Shown: positions 53,157 through 64,000 of the stretch, in pieces
How the letters are laid out: every line of letters begins with the position of its first letter
Position numbering within the stretch: position 1 is the first letter of the stretch
Source of the DNA: Varroa destructor
Taxonomy: Eukaryota; Arthropoda; Arachnida; Mesostigmata; Varroidae
Length of the DNA: 64,000 nt
NCBI RefSeq assembly: GCF_002443255.2
Contig: NW_019211454.1
Location: forward strand, 54,925,823 to 54,989,822
Direction: 5' to 3'
Made by a program: the position numbers and the translations under genes
The notes under the pieces: generated by a model
The model's input: only the letters and a program-made list of their open reading frames with translations
What the model was told of the DNA's origin: nothing
Database searches by the model: none

Positions 53157-55288
53157 TGATCTTTGAAATACGATTGAACATAGCCATCTATACTTGTACT
53201 TTGGACGGACTTGAGGCACTTGAGATTCCTAAAAAAAATGCATTTTTCATATGCTTCGTCTTACTTTTGCATGAGCGTCCTACCATTGGCTAAGTGTGTC
53301 TGTCTTGATTCCTATGAGAACATGTAATGTTGAGTAGTGACGAAGGTGACTCTTATAGGCCTTATTCTCAACGCGGGTATTTCGTTTAGGCGATAGCCTT
53401 CTGTCCGCCTAAAAAAAACATGTTGATTTATAAAAGACATTACTAAGGGGGTAGTTAACTTCGTGCGGAGCTGTGATAGCAGGAGTTATTCTATTAACAC
53501 GTTATCTTATCCACCCATCGACGCATCAAAAGTGACTCCTATAATAATTACCGCCGTTGGGCAGGTTCGAGTTGGCGTACTTGCTTTTATCAGCGGAGGG
53601 CATCTGCTTTGAAATGTACTTGGGACCTTAGCTGCATTTGAAATCTTCTGTCGCTGTGATAGATGTACGTGCCACAATATGCATGTATACGTTTCGTGTA
53701 ACCGGACTGTCATTCCCGTCATATGGGATTTGACATCCGAGAATGCTCCCGGCTTCACTCTGTTCGATAATAGCCAACTAAGCTTTCGACCCTGCCTAAA
53801 CAATTGATTTAAAAATTAATGGCTACTTCCTACGTTTACCTTGGATTCTTCGTTACCGCTACTATTGCTAGTTGTCATTTGCTAAACTTAAGAAGAGGAA
53901 CACCCATTACTACGTTGTTTTATTGACGTTACGACGCTTATTTCGTCTCTATCGGTGTCGTTTCTTTTCCCACTCATTGTGTCTAGTCCAAAATGTTTTC
54001 TAGCAAGGAATAATGCAGCTCAGTGCCAAGTTTTATTCATTGCGGCTTGGACATCGCGTGTATGGTTGGATCTGCGTCACATTCTTTTCAGAGTAAGACT
54101 CGAACTACAAATCCTTGAGCCGGGAAGCCGAAGCTACTCAGAGCTACGGATAAAATTTACTCTTGCCGGACTGTTCCATCCTTCTTCTGTTTTTCGTAGA
54201 AAGGCCTGATCGGCGAGCGCATCTGTAGCGTTCGAAGATACGCGTGCTGAAAGGGCGGACAGGCGGGACATACTAGTTGTACGTTAGTTATGCGTGCTGT
54301 TGCAGAACCGGACGATGCGGCCTCCGGTGCGTAGCACATATATGATGATATAGCAACTACGAATATCAGCTGGCAAAGAAAACGGTCTCGAAAGGGATGA
54401 GAAGCAAGGGCAGGTGATGTGCAATGAGGCCGAGGAACAGCCAAAGCCTGGTTTGGTTGAGTCGACAGATGAACGGTATGTAGGCAAAGGAATGGCCTGG
54501 GGAAAAAGAGGAGCGAAGAAAAATCTCTTCCGGCTTTTGAGAATATTGAGAAGGCAGCAAACGGAGCGAATGCATGGAACATACAAAGATCGTATTCAGG
54601 TCTTTCCATTGGACCAGTCGGCCTACCAAGGACAGTTGGTCTGCTATCAGTAGAGTGGAGTAAAGCACTCGAAAGTAGATCTGAAAGGGGGAGATGCAGT
54701 ACGTGTTGGTAGGGGCCTGGCGGTCCTGATTACTGCTCGTCGATAGACGCGACAGCGCCATGCCTCCTTTTTCTGCTCGCACTAGTCCACAGACGCCCTT
54801 GTGAGCGTCGTTTTGGAAAAGAGGAAAAAGAAATTGCGTAGTGTCACGGGTGCCCCACTGGCCTATTGCACTACAGGTTTCTTTTCCCCGTGCGGATATA
54901 TACGGACTTAAACGGAACGTAGTCCTCGCTAGCCGAGCAAGCGACGCGGGTTTTTCTCAATGCGTGCAATAGAACCAATCACTTCTATGCCTTGGTCGCC
55001 TTTTAGAATAAAGCCGAATTGCATTCATTTCCCTTTCCAGATTCAGGTCTTCAAACTAAAAGTAGCCGCATCCGTAAAAATAGCGACAGTCGTGTATCAA
55101 GATGAACTATGACATGGCGTTGTAAGCCAGCTTTAAAAAGAACACGCTCCCTTATCTTCGAAGCGGAACAGGTATTTCATCGAAAACAGGCATTTCTTCG
55201 TCTGATAGTGCCTGTAGGTTAATATTGGTACACCATGCTATTAAACAACTTAACGCCCTCAAGTACAGCAAACGCGCAATGCAAACTC

Positions 55289-55341
55289 TATAATTCTGGC
55301 TGGTATAATTCTGGCTCTATAATTCTATAGCTGTAATTCTG
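55289..55341. repeat. Short tandem repeat around TAATTCT, period 14-15
   Basis: TAATTCT recurs at 55291, 55306, 55320 and 55334. The first two units are identical over 13 bases (TATAATTCTGGCT); later units diverge (TATAATTCTATAGCT, GTAATTCTGATGG). Confidence 0.9.
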
Positions 55342-56471
55342 ATGGTGGCGCTGATGGTATATCCCTGTATATAATAGATACAGTTCTACCTTATTAACAA
55401 CTCAAGCAACGTATTGTTCAGATGACGCCTCCAGTGTGGTAAATTCAATGATATTACACGAACAATGATGCACTGATCTGAAACGAAGGCAACAAAAACC
55501 TAATGGCGGCAGCTGCTGTCGGCTCTTGCTTAATGCACCCAGACTTTCAACACCTGCCTTTCAACGTCAGCCATCTATCTGTACAGCATCTATATTTGTG
55601 TACGTATGCGGTGGAAAAAGCACAATGATGATGTCGTGTCAACTTCAAAGATTATTGCAAACATCGCATCATCAGTAAGTTATTTCTCGCTGACGAATGT
55701 TGTCTACTTGACCGTCTTCTCGCATTCCTGTTCGTAACACAGATTGACGCAGTGTGATTGGCATTTGGTTTCATTTGTTAACGAGAGGCTATGCAATCCT
55801 TCCTGTAAATGCGGATGTGGTGTCAATTTTACAAATCTCATCTTTAGCTAGTGCCTTTGCAAAAACTATTTTTGTCTTTGAAACCGTTTAAGGCCATTCT
55901 CCTGGTTCAGAAGCTGTACTCTGCTTCCTGTCAGCTTTGGCCTCGTTTTAGAGCAACCACGTTTCCCGATTTTGCCGGGCAGAGAGTGCTATTTCGTTTT
56001 TTGCGGACTCACCTGGTTGTTTGGCATGCCGGCTGTCGACAGCTGAGCGTCTCTCAGGTTCGTACTTGCTCCCACTAACCCCTCCGTTTACCGCTTGCCT
56101 TCAGCCAATCTGAACGCGTTTATGAAACGTCCTATACATGATATTCACAGTTTTCTCTGGGCTTCCCTTTCGCGCAATCTTTCTCGTTTGATATATTTCT
56201 CTAGAACAGGCAGCTCGTCGGTTATTATTAGTCGTTGTTTGTACATGTTGACATTTTCTTTTGTAAGAGACAACTAACTGATCCAGGAGACATGCATAGA
56301 CATCTCGACTGCACAGAAATTTTAGCGATAGCAGTAACTGCTTTGGTAGAGAAGATAACTAATCGGAACGTATTCTGTATTAAAGTGACTGATGAGAGAT
56401 TATCTTGTACCGATGACGGCTTATTTGAGCGATGGTAGCCGTATTTGTTGTTGGTGTAGAGGTTCTAACGC

Positions 56472-56482
56472 GGGGGGGGGGG
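56472..56482. repeat. G11 homopolymer
   Basis: Eleven consecutive G on the plus strand, the longest G run in the window. Confidence 0.97.
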
Positions 56483-56566
56483 TCACCACGAAGCTAAACA
56501 ACAATAGAGTTTCTAACTTGCTGAAGTGGCTAAGGTCCAGTTTGCGTTGGTCGTGACCAAAACACA

Positions 56567-56594
56567 GTCGGTTATGTTTTGTGGTCGGTTATGT
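56567..56594. repeat. 11-bp direct repeat, period 17
   Basis: GTCGGTTATGT at 56567-56577 and again at 56584-56594. Confidence 0.9.
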
Positions 56595-58312
56595 ACATTG
56601 AAAGTTACATACTTAACGCCTACCGAAGCACAGAATTGGTTAGTTCCTGTTACTACGAAAGATGGTTTTATAGGTAACTTGAAATCTCGAGATGTCAAAT
56701 TTCTCAAAAATAGAACGATCATTTTATGCAAACAACTCATTACTTCGTACGTTTGCTCGTTTCAGTGGGGTATCAGCCCCCTTGTTCAGCCGTAGAAAAA
56801 TAGAGTTTACAGTCACATGATTACCAATGTTAGCCTCTGATCGAAGTGCCACCGAAATGATCGCGTCAACTCCGTTCGACATCAGGCAACATGAAGCTCA
56901 TTTTCGAGCTTTTGCCATAACAAAATCTACTGGACGTCGGCTGCACGTCGAGTAGGCGCGAGCGAATCGCCGTATGGATTCAAATCAAACGAAGTGCTGA
57001 AAGCATGAGACTGTCAAATACCACAATGATCAGTTGGAATATACATTAGACTCAAAACCCGCGCAAATACAAGTGACGCATTTGTTTGCAAATGTAATTT
57101 AGTAAGCTAAGGAAGCAGAAAGATAGGTTTCGAAAAAAGAACTACAGTGACTTTATGGAGTAACCATAGGTGTACCTAACACGTGGGAACCAGCGGTGAC
57201 AACAAATAGTTGGTTCTCGCTGTTCCGGTCGAGAAGTCATCGTAATAGTGTCGTTTCATCTTTGTAATGACTTTTGTCAATACTAGATAATTAACTCACC
57301 TGTACCATAACACATCGTGCAAATGCGTAACGATAATATCGGGCCACACGACGTTTTGCTAAGCGCTTATACATTGTGTAGGCTGTATCATCATGTATAT
57401 AAGAAAAAAATCAACACTCTCATATGGATAAAAAGAAAGAATTACCATGGCAATAATTAGTGAAACCTTGTTTCCTGACAATGCAAAACGATGCTACATG
57501 GGGGTAACTAAATTTAGAATTCAAACTATGTATTTATAACATCAGCCAGTCTCTAACGGCAAGAAGTGCGCTACGCCATATGGGGTATAAGGCAGTCAAT
57601 AAAAGAAGGTATGTATCAGACGATGGACCGAATCAAGGCCGGAGGCTGGTTGAAAAAGGAACACCAGGAGTAAAGGCTAGCATGCCCATCTTATACGAGA
57701 TTCAGCCGTTTATTCTATTGACTTTTTTGATTCGAATTCTTATACCAGGTTGAGTATTTAAAAAAATTCACGAACTGATTGGCCAGGAATGAGTCCGTAC
57801 TTGCATCTCTGTATTGGGTATTCTATAAAATCCAATAGCAGAAATGGCTCAAGCCCATATTGACTGTGCAATGAACAGACGCCAACAGGCACCAGCACGT
57901 TGAGAAACAGCACGTTTTGATAATGACTGACCGCGCAGAATTTTTAATCCATGAACTTGTAAATAGATCTCATTTTCATACTATTTATTCGTACAAGTAA
58001 ATATAGCCATACAAAGACTGAAGGGCAACATTTGGGACTTGATTTTCCTATAAGTATCGCAGCGCCGGTACGTCAGTCCTAGTAGAACTAACTTATTCGG
58101 AACAATGCCGTTATGTTCCAGCCGTGTATAAAAATCATACGGGCATAATTTTATTTTGACTTGATCCTAGTGTTTATTAAGATTACGACGAGGTAACTAT
58201 AAGGGCCAACTGTGAGAACGCTGTAAGCTATATGTCCTTTTAAATACAGTTGCAGTAGCACATATCTCTGCTGAAAGCCTCTTCTTTTTTAGTAAAAAAC
58301 ATTCGTTTACGG

Positions 58313-58329
58313 TATATATATATATATAT
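58313..58329. repeat. (TA)n microsatellite
   Basis: A perfect 17-nt run of alternating T and A. Confidence 0.96.
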
Positions 58330-58400
58330 CCCCTTAAATACGGTCTAATATTCGTGCAGTTCTGCGCATTAGTGCCGCTTACCTTGAGAAGACTTACCTG

Positions 58401-59450
58401 AGCATCATCTTCCAACGCCTAATCCAATGCGTCCTTTTCTCTGCTCAAAGCTCACGTCATACCCGCTTAGTCTCCTCACGTTTCCCCATCTTTTTGCCCC
58501 CTGATTAAGTAAATACCCACATATAAAGGCAGCTACGAAAAAGCTCTATTCCAAGCGTACTACCGCTGTACTTCTTCTCAGACAGAGTCTCCTGCTGATG
58601 CCATTGCTGCTGCCGGTGGGTGCGGGTATGTTATCGCAAGCGCTTCTGTTTGCGATCTTACCACACCAACGTCAACGGCATCGAGCAAGGGCAATGGACA
58701 TGCGGCGACGGGGCACAGGTAGTCGTGTATGATCCCAACGAACGATGTGGTATGCCTGGCCAAAAAGGGGCGGATGGAACATCGTGCACCTTTTTGCGAG
58801 CCGCCACTAGCTCCAGCTATGGTTTGTCTAACGTCAGCAAATTGGCCCGTCGTCTAGCCATGCAGTCGGCCACAAGCTTCCAGTTCGAATGCTACTGTAA
58901 GCAACACTTGAGAGAAAAAGAAGACGAGCACCATATAAATGGCCGTTCCTACCTAGTAATGGTAGTGTATGGGCGTGTACAGGCATGTGTCTATGTGACG
59001 AGGTTCAATTTGTCGCCGCAGATTTTGCTAACGGCAGAGAACCGAAGGCCTGGTCATGCGGCACCTTCGGTCTACGTACACTTGTGCAGCGATGTTACTA
59101 AATCACGTGGCTCATTAAACGATGCTAGTAAGGGGAGCGGGTGCTAGTGATGCGTAAAACTAACGGCGTCGTAGCGACAGGTGTCTGAGGAAACTGTATT
59201 GGTCTAATGGCAACTGAAAACAGCGGACGGCCGATCGACCAAGTGCCTGTTGGCAAGGGAAGGAAGATCGCAGTAGCGATTAGCGAAGCGTGCCACACAC
59301 TGTATGGGTTATTAAAAGAAGAAAAAGAGGGAGCGTCGAAAACAGCCTCTCAACAGGTTCGACACTCAACAGCGTCTCTTCAAACGTACCCGAGATCCAA
59401 GTTAATAGCGTCGAAAGTCGTCCCGAATTAGCTTTGGGCATCAATATAAG
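58401..59450. other. GC-richer island with the longest open frame
   Basis: The plus frame 58620-59147 (175 codons, GTG-initiated; first ATG later) is the longest in the window. It is Cys-containing but the cysteines follow no known spacing. A second plus frame starts at an ATG at 59207 and runs 74 codons. I recognise no domain in either, and neither has convincing splice signals. At local GC content such lengths are possible by chance. Confidence 0.5.
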
Positions 59451-61844
59451 GCACCGGTTTTCCAGCTAAACGCGATATTGTCATAAATTAAAACTGAGAA
59501 AGCAGACGATCATAGTCGTTCCCTTTGGCAACTAAAATATTGCAGGAGATCATGTCAAGGAAAGATACTCCAGCAGGCAAAAGACCGATTGTGGTTTATC
59601 AACATCTTCGATTCAAAACCAGATTGAGTATATACGTTTTGCTTGTATATATGCGTACGGTGTTGTATAAGAACATATATTTCATATCCTACTACCTTCC
59701 TATTGGTTTGTATGCATATGCATTCAGCTTGTTCGCCTGCGAGTATATTCGAGGCTGGCATGCTGTCGACGTTAGAACGCTCTCTTCGCTCATAAGTGCT
59801 TGACTGTCTTCTCACCTACCGTTCGCTCAGCTATGCTGAAACAATAACAGCTAGTATTACCAGCGATTAATCATGGTAAAGTACTTGATCCGGGCATGTA
59901 ACCATTTTAAATGACACGTATTATACTATCAAAGCTATCTATATGTTGCGACCGGTGGCAAGTGGAGCAATGTTGGGGATTCGGCACTCAAGGCCAACAG
60001 GCAAAAGGCGGGTTCTTTACTGCAGGGTCCCAAAATGCTCCTAACTCCGGCAATGCGAACGCCCGTCTACTATTTTCGCCTGATCCAGTCGCGTTCAAAA
60101 GGCGCTGGCAGTTTGATGACGGTGCACGTCGCTAGTCTACTATCAGCTTTGACCGGTGTTTTTGGCTGGATTAAGTCACTAGATGCCACAGATGGTTAGC
60201 TTTGCTTTTTGGCCTGAGAACTTTTTTGCTTTGATTAGCTCGCCGGCTATCTTCACCGCGTTCTGAAGGCGAGCGAAGCCTGCTTTTCTACGCTTCTTGC
60301 GTAGCCATTGACAACGCCCTGGACTTCATTCGGCCCATGTATCTAGTTCTTAAAAGAAACTGAAAATTGTTTTCAGTCGATCTTGCTATTTTTTCTTTTC
60401 TTTCGAGCTGCTGAAAACTCGATCGCGTCCTTTTCAGCTTTAGCACCACAAAACTTAAATCATTTGGTACCGTGGCATATCCTGAGAGTATCATTGGTCA
60501 ACAGCTTAACAGAAAAAAGCTTAGTATTACAGTATTATAACACCACTGCAAGCAGGCCGTAGTTGACATAGTGCATGTTAGGTAACATTGACGCGTCCGC
60601 AACCGGCGTTAATATCGACCAACATCTTCGCTTTGGTTGGATAGTAAGACAACCAGGGCCTGCTGGAAATACTGTGGCGTTTCGAAGGTGGGCAACAAAC
60701 GATTCTGCTCGTTAGCGTTGGCCAGTGGTTGAACGCGCTATGCTGTCTTGTTACCTGCAGCATAAATAGCGTTTCACTGATTGCCCCTATATTTAGACCG
60801 AGGAAGGTCATACGGTTTCTGGACGCCGTCCTCTATGGCGTTGCCCTTTATGCCTCGCCCTCTGACGTCCTCCAGCGTCTACTCCTCTTTTTTGTTTAGT
60901 ATCCTCTCGCCGATAAACTCTTATCCACTGCAGCCACGTGCTCTCCAGCTAAAGTTGGCCATTTGCCGTACGCCTGCTCGATTCTCCTGGAAGTCCCAAG
61001 AGAACCGTTTGCCGACCAACCGGTAGACATCAATACGTGGCTAAAAACACAGTCCAGGTAGTGGGCAATGGCAATGCCCCCAGAACTATCGTAACGACCA
61101 ACATGTCGGTAATGGCTATCTTGGACGCACAGCATCAATGGACGATTATATGTTATGTTAGAAAGCCGATTAGTTAAACAGCCATTGAAATGCACCTCTA
61201 TGCAGTGAAAGAGTGCATACTCTTTGTAATTTAAACAGGAACAAGGGATTACGACATTTATAGGTGAAACTGCAATCGATTGTGGCGCTAAAAAGATAAG
61301 AAGTCTCATAAAAACCACTATTTTGGGGGTACTCATTCTTGAACTTAATAAGACATCAAATAGCAACAGATGGTGATTTATATATATGCATTATTAATAT
61401 TCATGGTTTATTTTTAAGCAAAACGAGTCACGCGCCTATAGCAATAACGGTCACTATTATCTCGATGCATATAAAAACACGCCTATATATAGGTAACGTT
61501 TTTTGTACAATGGCCTTTAGAAATACAGTGGTGCTAAAGGTTGTCGTGTCGGTAGATGGAGTCATCACAGCGTCGCCTAAACACGAAAAGAAGAAGCGTG
61601 TGTATCCGCCGTTAGCTTTTTTTAAACGTTGCGAAATTTTTTTTCTAAATATGGTAGTAGTGTATTGTAGCTGTTGTTAGATACTAACCATGGTACAGCG
61701 GTCTCATCTACTGAACTCTGCGACACGTGGTAACCCGGGCATAGGCACAGGCCATTTCGCGGTAGGGGCAGTGTTCAACGTCGATACCTTCAATTCTAGC
61801 TAATTAGGATAGACCTCTTTCTAGTAGTTTTGCTGCTCCTACGG

Positions 61845-61860
61845 TATATGATATGATATG
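61845..61860. repeat. (ATATG)3 tandem repeat
   Basis: TATATGATATGATATG: three ATATG units, 30 bp before the ACGT array. Confidence 0.9.
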
Positions 61861-61892
61861 TACCTAATCATAAACTGTGCCAAATATACTAA

Positions 61893-61912
61893 ACGTAACG
61901 TGACGTAACGTA
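61893..61912. repeat. Array of four ACGT boxes, period 5
   Basis: ACGTAACGTGACGTAACGTA: four ACGT palindromes, each separated by one base. ACGT cores are bound by some bZIP and bHLH factors; here the array may just be a 5-bp microsatellite. Confidence 0.88.
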
Positions 61913-62761
61913 AATCAATGTAGTTCCACTAGGCAAAGATTTATATATTAATCGAGGGAAATGTTCGAGTACCCTAATACACTGCACGCAAATACAGGCG
62001 AGCAATGTGAAGCGCAATTGTCCTTAACAGATTTCGCCCTATTCCGTCGACCTTTTTGCCTGGCGCCAAATTGCCGTTTGATGATTCAACCTATTTTTAC
62101 CGGATGCTGTTGGCTAATGATGAAACACATGGTTCGAGCGTGCATCGATGCTAGTCATTCTCCTTAATTGCGTCACCCTAGGGATGTATCAGCCGTGCGC
62201 TGACGAACTCTGCGTTAACACCCGTTGCCAGATTTTGCAGGTGAGTTGAACGGTGAATTATTGTCTAGACCAATTCAACTTAGTTCTTCATTTTTAGGTT
62301 CCTAAGTTATAGCTTACAGTTAAAAACATCAAATCAGTGAAACTATCGTACAATCAGTAATTTTAGTTACCTAAATAAACGCATGCATGGTACGTATTGC
62401 ATGAATGGTTTGCTTCATGTCCGCGACCGTGTAGAAAGGACAAGCAGTGAATGATCGTGACAGCTTTGACTCGAATCGCTTTAATGTTCGAAGCTCTTCC
62501 TAGTAAGATACTCCCAAAAGGCCTGCTTATATTTATATATGTGTAGCTTGAGGTCGAACTAGCTGTGGGTGGCTCGAAGGAGCAAACCATAAAGCGATTT
62601 TATCGCTCATGTGGCCAACACTACCCTCGTGCATATTTCGGTCACGTGAAGAGTAAAACTTCCACGGTCCACAGGAAAAAGCAACCATAAGTGTGGAAGC
62701 CGGTTTACATGGGTAAGAGGTGACCTGGCCAGGTGTCAGTGACCGTTGTCCTGCCTCCCTT

Positions 62762-63082
62762 CTAAATTTCATCATTTTTCAGATTCAAAATCAGTCTCAA
62801 ATCTGTGAATGCTACGTAGAGTGGGGCTAGAGCCTGCTGCACCTGAAACCGGTTCGATTTGCATATCACTAAATCGTCTGCATGCAAAATGACTTCGACG
62901 GATTTCTTCAGCCCTATAATTTGATCAGGAAGGCCCTCCAGCAAGATAAAAAAATCAGGGTGGGCCCTAAGCCAGGCCAATCATCTATGTGAAATGCGGC
63001 ATTCGTTGCGAAGAAATTTAGCATATTCATATAGACCTATCTCGGCCAGTGTGAGCACCGGGGCAGCGAGTCTAAGAACTAA
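62762..63082 (-). pseudogene. Decayed LINE reverse transcriptase fragment (non-LTR retrotransposon)
   Basis: Read on the minus strand, this is part of the palm region of a non-LTR retrotransposon reverse transcriptase, the enzyme that copies element RNA into DNA at the target site. An open frame from 62980 to 62762 carries LPDQI, then a hydrophobic strand ending in the catalytic motif H-A-D-D-L (HADD at 62873-62884; most LINEs have Y/F-A-D-D), then an amphipathic stretch and LRLILNLKND, which fits the usual position of the segment after the catalytic Asp pair. Across a TGA at 62981-62983 the same frame runs back to 63082 with LAEIGLYEYAKFLRN, resembling the helix before the RT template-grip region (pattern L..IG...Y.y...FL.nR). 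The intervening PQGS.LSPLLF block is missing, so roughly 30 residues seem deleted. A TAG ends the frame at 62762. The layout suggests the I/R1/Jockey side of LINEs; the clade is inferred. It is a dead copy with no visible endonuclease or ORF1 nearby. Confidence 0.8.
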
Positions 63083-63283
63083 CTATTGGGTTATTCTAGG
63101 ATCTTTTAAGCCTATTAAAGCAGCTTATTTTTGTAAACTGTAGGAATCAAAACCTTATAACGTACAGGTATAACCGGGAGTGGGTTTCCACCGAACGGTA
63201 GACTGTACTGTCCATTGACAACTGAGTGCTTCATTTTTAGCATTAAACGAGTTGAAATATTGGAGACAGGTCATCTGTTGCAG

Positions 63284-63407
63284 TACAAAAATGGTACTTC
63301 TACCTAGATGCTGGCCTTAACGAATTTTACCACATAAGCACAGAGCTAGCTGAGCTCCTTGGCCCTCGTTCGACAAACGTCAGAGGATTTACTTGCAGTC
63401 TGTGTGG
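63284..63407 (+). other. Candidate exon with half a C2H2-type zinc finger
   Basis: A stop-free frame from 63256 to 63417 encodes WYFYLDAGLNEFYHISTELA, then a linker and RGFTCSLCGYAN before a TGA. F-x-C-x-x-C-G-Y is the first half of a classical C2H2 finger; the two histidines are absent. An acceptor-like TCATCTGTTGCAG ends at 63283, and a donor-like TGG/GTATGC lies at 63407/63408, which would split the finger across an intron, as happens in some arthropod zinc-finger genes. Against it: the pyrimidine tract is weak, no second half is visible downstream, and a C-x-x-C match of this kind is not rare by chance. It lies about 200 bp from the LINE relic but on the opposite strand. Treat as a hypothesis. 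Confidence 0.17.
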
Positions 63408-63419
63408 GTATGCTAATTG

Positions 63420-64000
63420 ACTTATCTTAGTTATGAAAGGAGATCAACGAATCCAGTCGCACGCTTTTAATAGGTTTACTGCCAGTAAAAACTGCGAAAA
63501 TATTTATCGTACACTTCCGTTGGACAAAGGCATTACAGCGTTTTTCCTAAGATTTACTAATTGGTTTACCCCAAGTGCACTGATCTATCAATAGACGCTT
63601 TTATCAGTTTAAATATGATTGTCACTCTAGCCTAAAACCAACAACAAGACTTAGTGGCATCTCAAGGATGGCTACGCCTGATAATTCGGTAGCATCTTAT
63701 TATATTCTGTGTTAAGTTTAAATGATACCTAGCATGTTTGTTGATTTTATTCGTTCGATAGTTATGGTCTGAAACTACTCCAGCCACAATGAAATGGAGT
63801 TTAGAATAAGTTTGATCGTACTGGCCGATGCGTACTTGCTGACCGTAATGAACTTAACTGTACCTTCTTTGCCTAGTCCTATTTTCGCAAAAAACAGGTG
63901 TCTCCTAATTTGATAAACCTTCATTTAGTCCTGCCGTCGTCAGCCTTCCGTTGTTGGTGTAGACCACTACTGAGGAATCCGACCAGTGGATACATCTTGT
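63420..64000. other. Non-coding to window end; no gene seen
   Basis: AT-leaning sequence without frames or repeats of note. If the candidate exon at 63284 were real, the second half of its zinc finger should lie here or beyond; I do not see it. Confidence 0.65.

Larger units (their letters stand above)
50651..54960. other. Non-coding; no gene seen
   Basis: GC-richer at 50.8-51.6 and 54.2-54.9 kb, AT-rich at 52.0-52.5 kb. Long minus frames at 54157-54782 overlap each other in different phases, which points to low stop density and not to a gene. Confidence 0.65.
54961..58400. other. Non-coding; no gene seen
   Basis: Contains the TAATTCT tandem repeat and the G11 run. From 56.8 to 58.19 kb no frame reaches 60 codons on either strand. 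Confidence 0.7.
59451..62761. other. Non-coding; no gene seen
   Basis: Frames up to 156 codons (minus 61366-60896) and 113 codons (plus 61339-61680) show no domain. Sequence directly downstream of the reverse transcriptase relic (62530-62760, minus) stays open in another phase but does not match the expected RT thumb region. Confidence 0.6.

Noticed and set aside
54157..54782. Three overlapping minus-strand frames of 100-150 codons
   Set aside because: They lie in three different phases over the same bases, showing low stop density and not a gene.
1..64000. CRISPR array, rRNA genes, operons or phage genes
   Set aside because: No regularly spaced direct repeats of 25-40 bp, no rRNA-like sequence, and no tightly packed coding frames anywhere.

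Overview
This window looks like non-coding nuclear DNA from a eukaryote, most likely an invertebrate animal. I found no intact protein-coding gene, no functional tRNA or rRNA gene, no CRISPR array and no operon. The reasons are: no long open frames on either strand, stop codons spread evenly through all frames, many microsatellites and homopolymer runs, relics of retroposons, and CpG dinucleotides that look common rather than depleted (judged by eye, which argues against a vertebrate). A LINE fragment resembling arthropod/invertebrate I-like elements fits an arthropod, but the species cannot be fixed from this sequence.

The clearest feature is a decayed reverse transcriptase fragment of a non-LTR retrotransposon on the minus strand at 62.76-63.08 kb. 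It keeps the catalytic A-D-D-L core (with His in place of the usual Tyr/Phe) but is broken by stop codons. The next clearest are tRNA-derived relics, all on the minus strand: a tRNA-Arg(TCT)-like relic at 15.71-15.78 kb, two tRNA-like 5' halves with A-box promoters at 6.31 and 46.41 kb, and a weaker B-box match at 45.78 kb. A probable retroposon 3' end, with a trinucleotide tail, lies at 33.93-34.03 kb.

The rest is a mosaic of AT-rich stretches (for example 18.8-19.3, 22.1-22.8, 26.5-27.1, 28.1-29.2, 33.0-34.7, 45.8-46.8, 50.1-50.6, 52.0-52.5 and 57.3-58.2 kb) and more GC-rich islands (2.04-2.47, 12.4-12.85, 17.2-17.7, 19.5-20.55, 30.6-32.1, 37.1-37.9, 39.5-45.5, 50.8-51.6, 54.2-54.9 and 58.4-59.45 kb). 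The GC-rich islands hold most of the longer open frames, which is expected because stop codons are AT-rich. Scattered through it are compact hairpins (32.0, 42.24, 42.6, 53.1 kb), AT palindromes, short tandem repeats and a polypurine tract with a G-quadruplex motif at 23.15-23.39 kb.

One short open segment at 63.28-63.41 kb has an acceptor-like start, half of a C2H2-type zinc finger and a donor-like end. It is the only place where an exon seems possible, at low confidence. I see no convincing new multi-gene system. The window is best read as an intergenic region or a very long intron.
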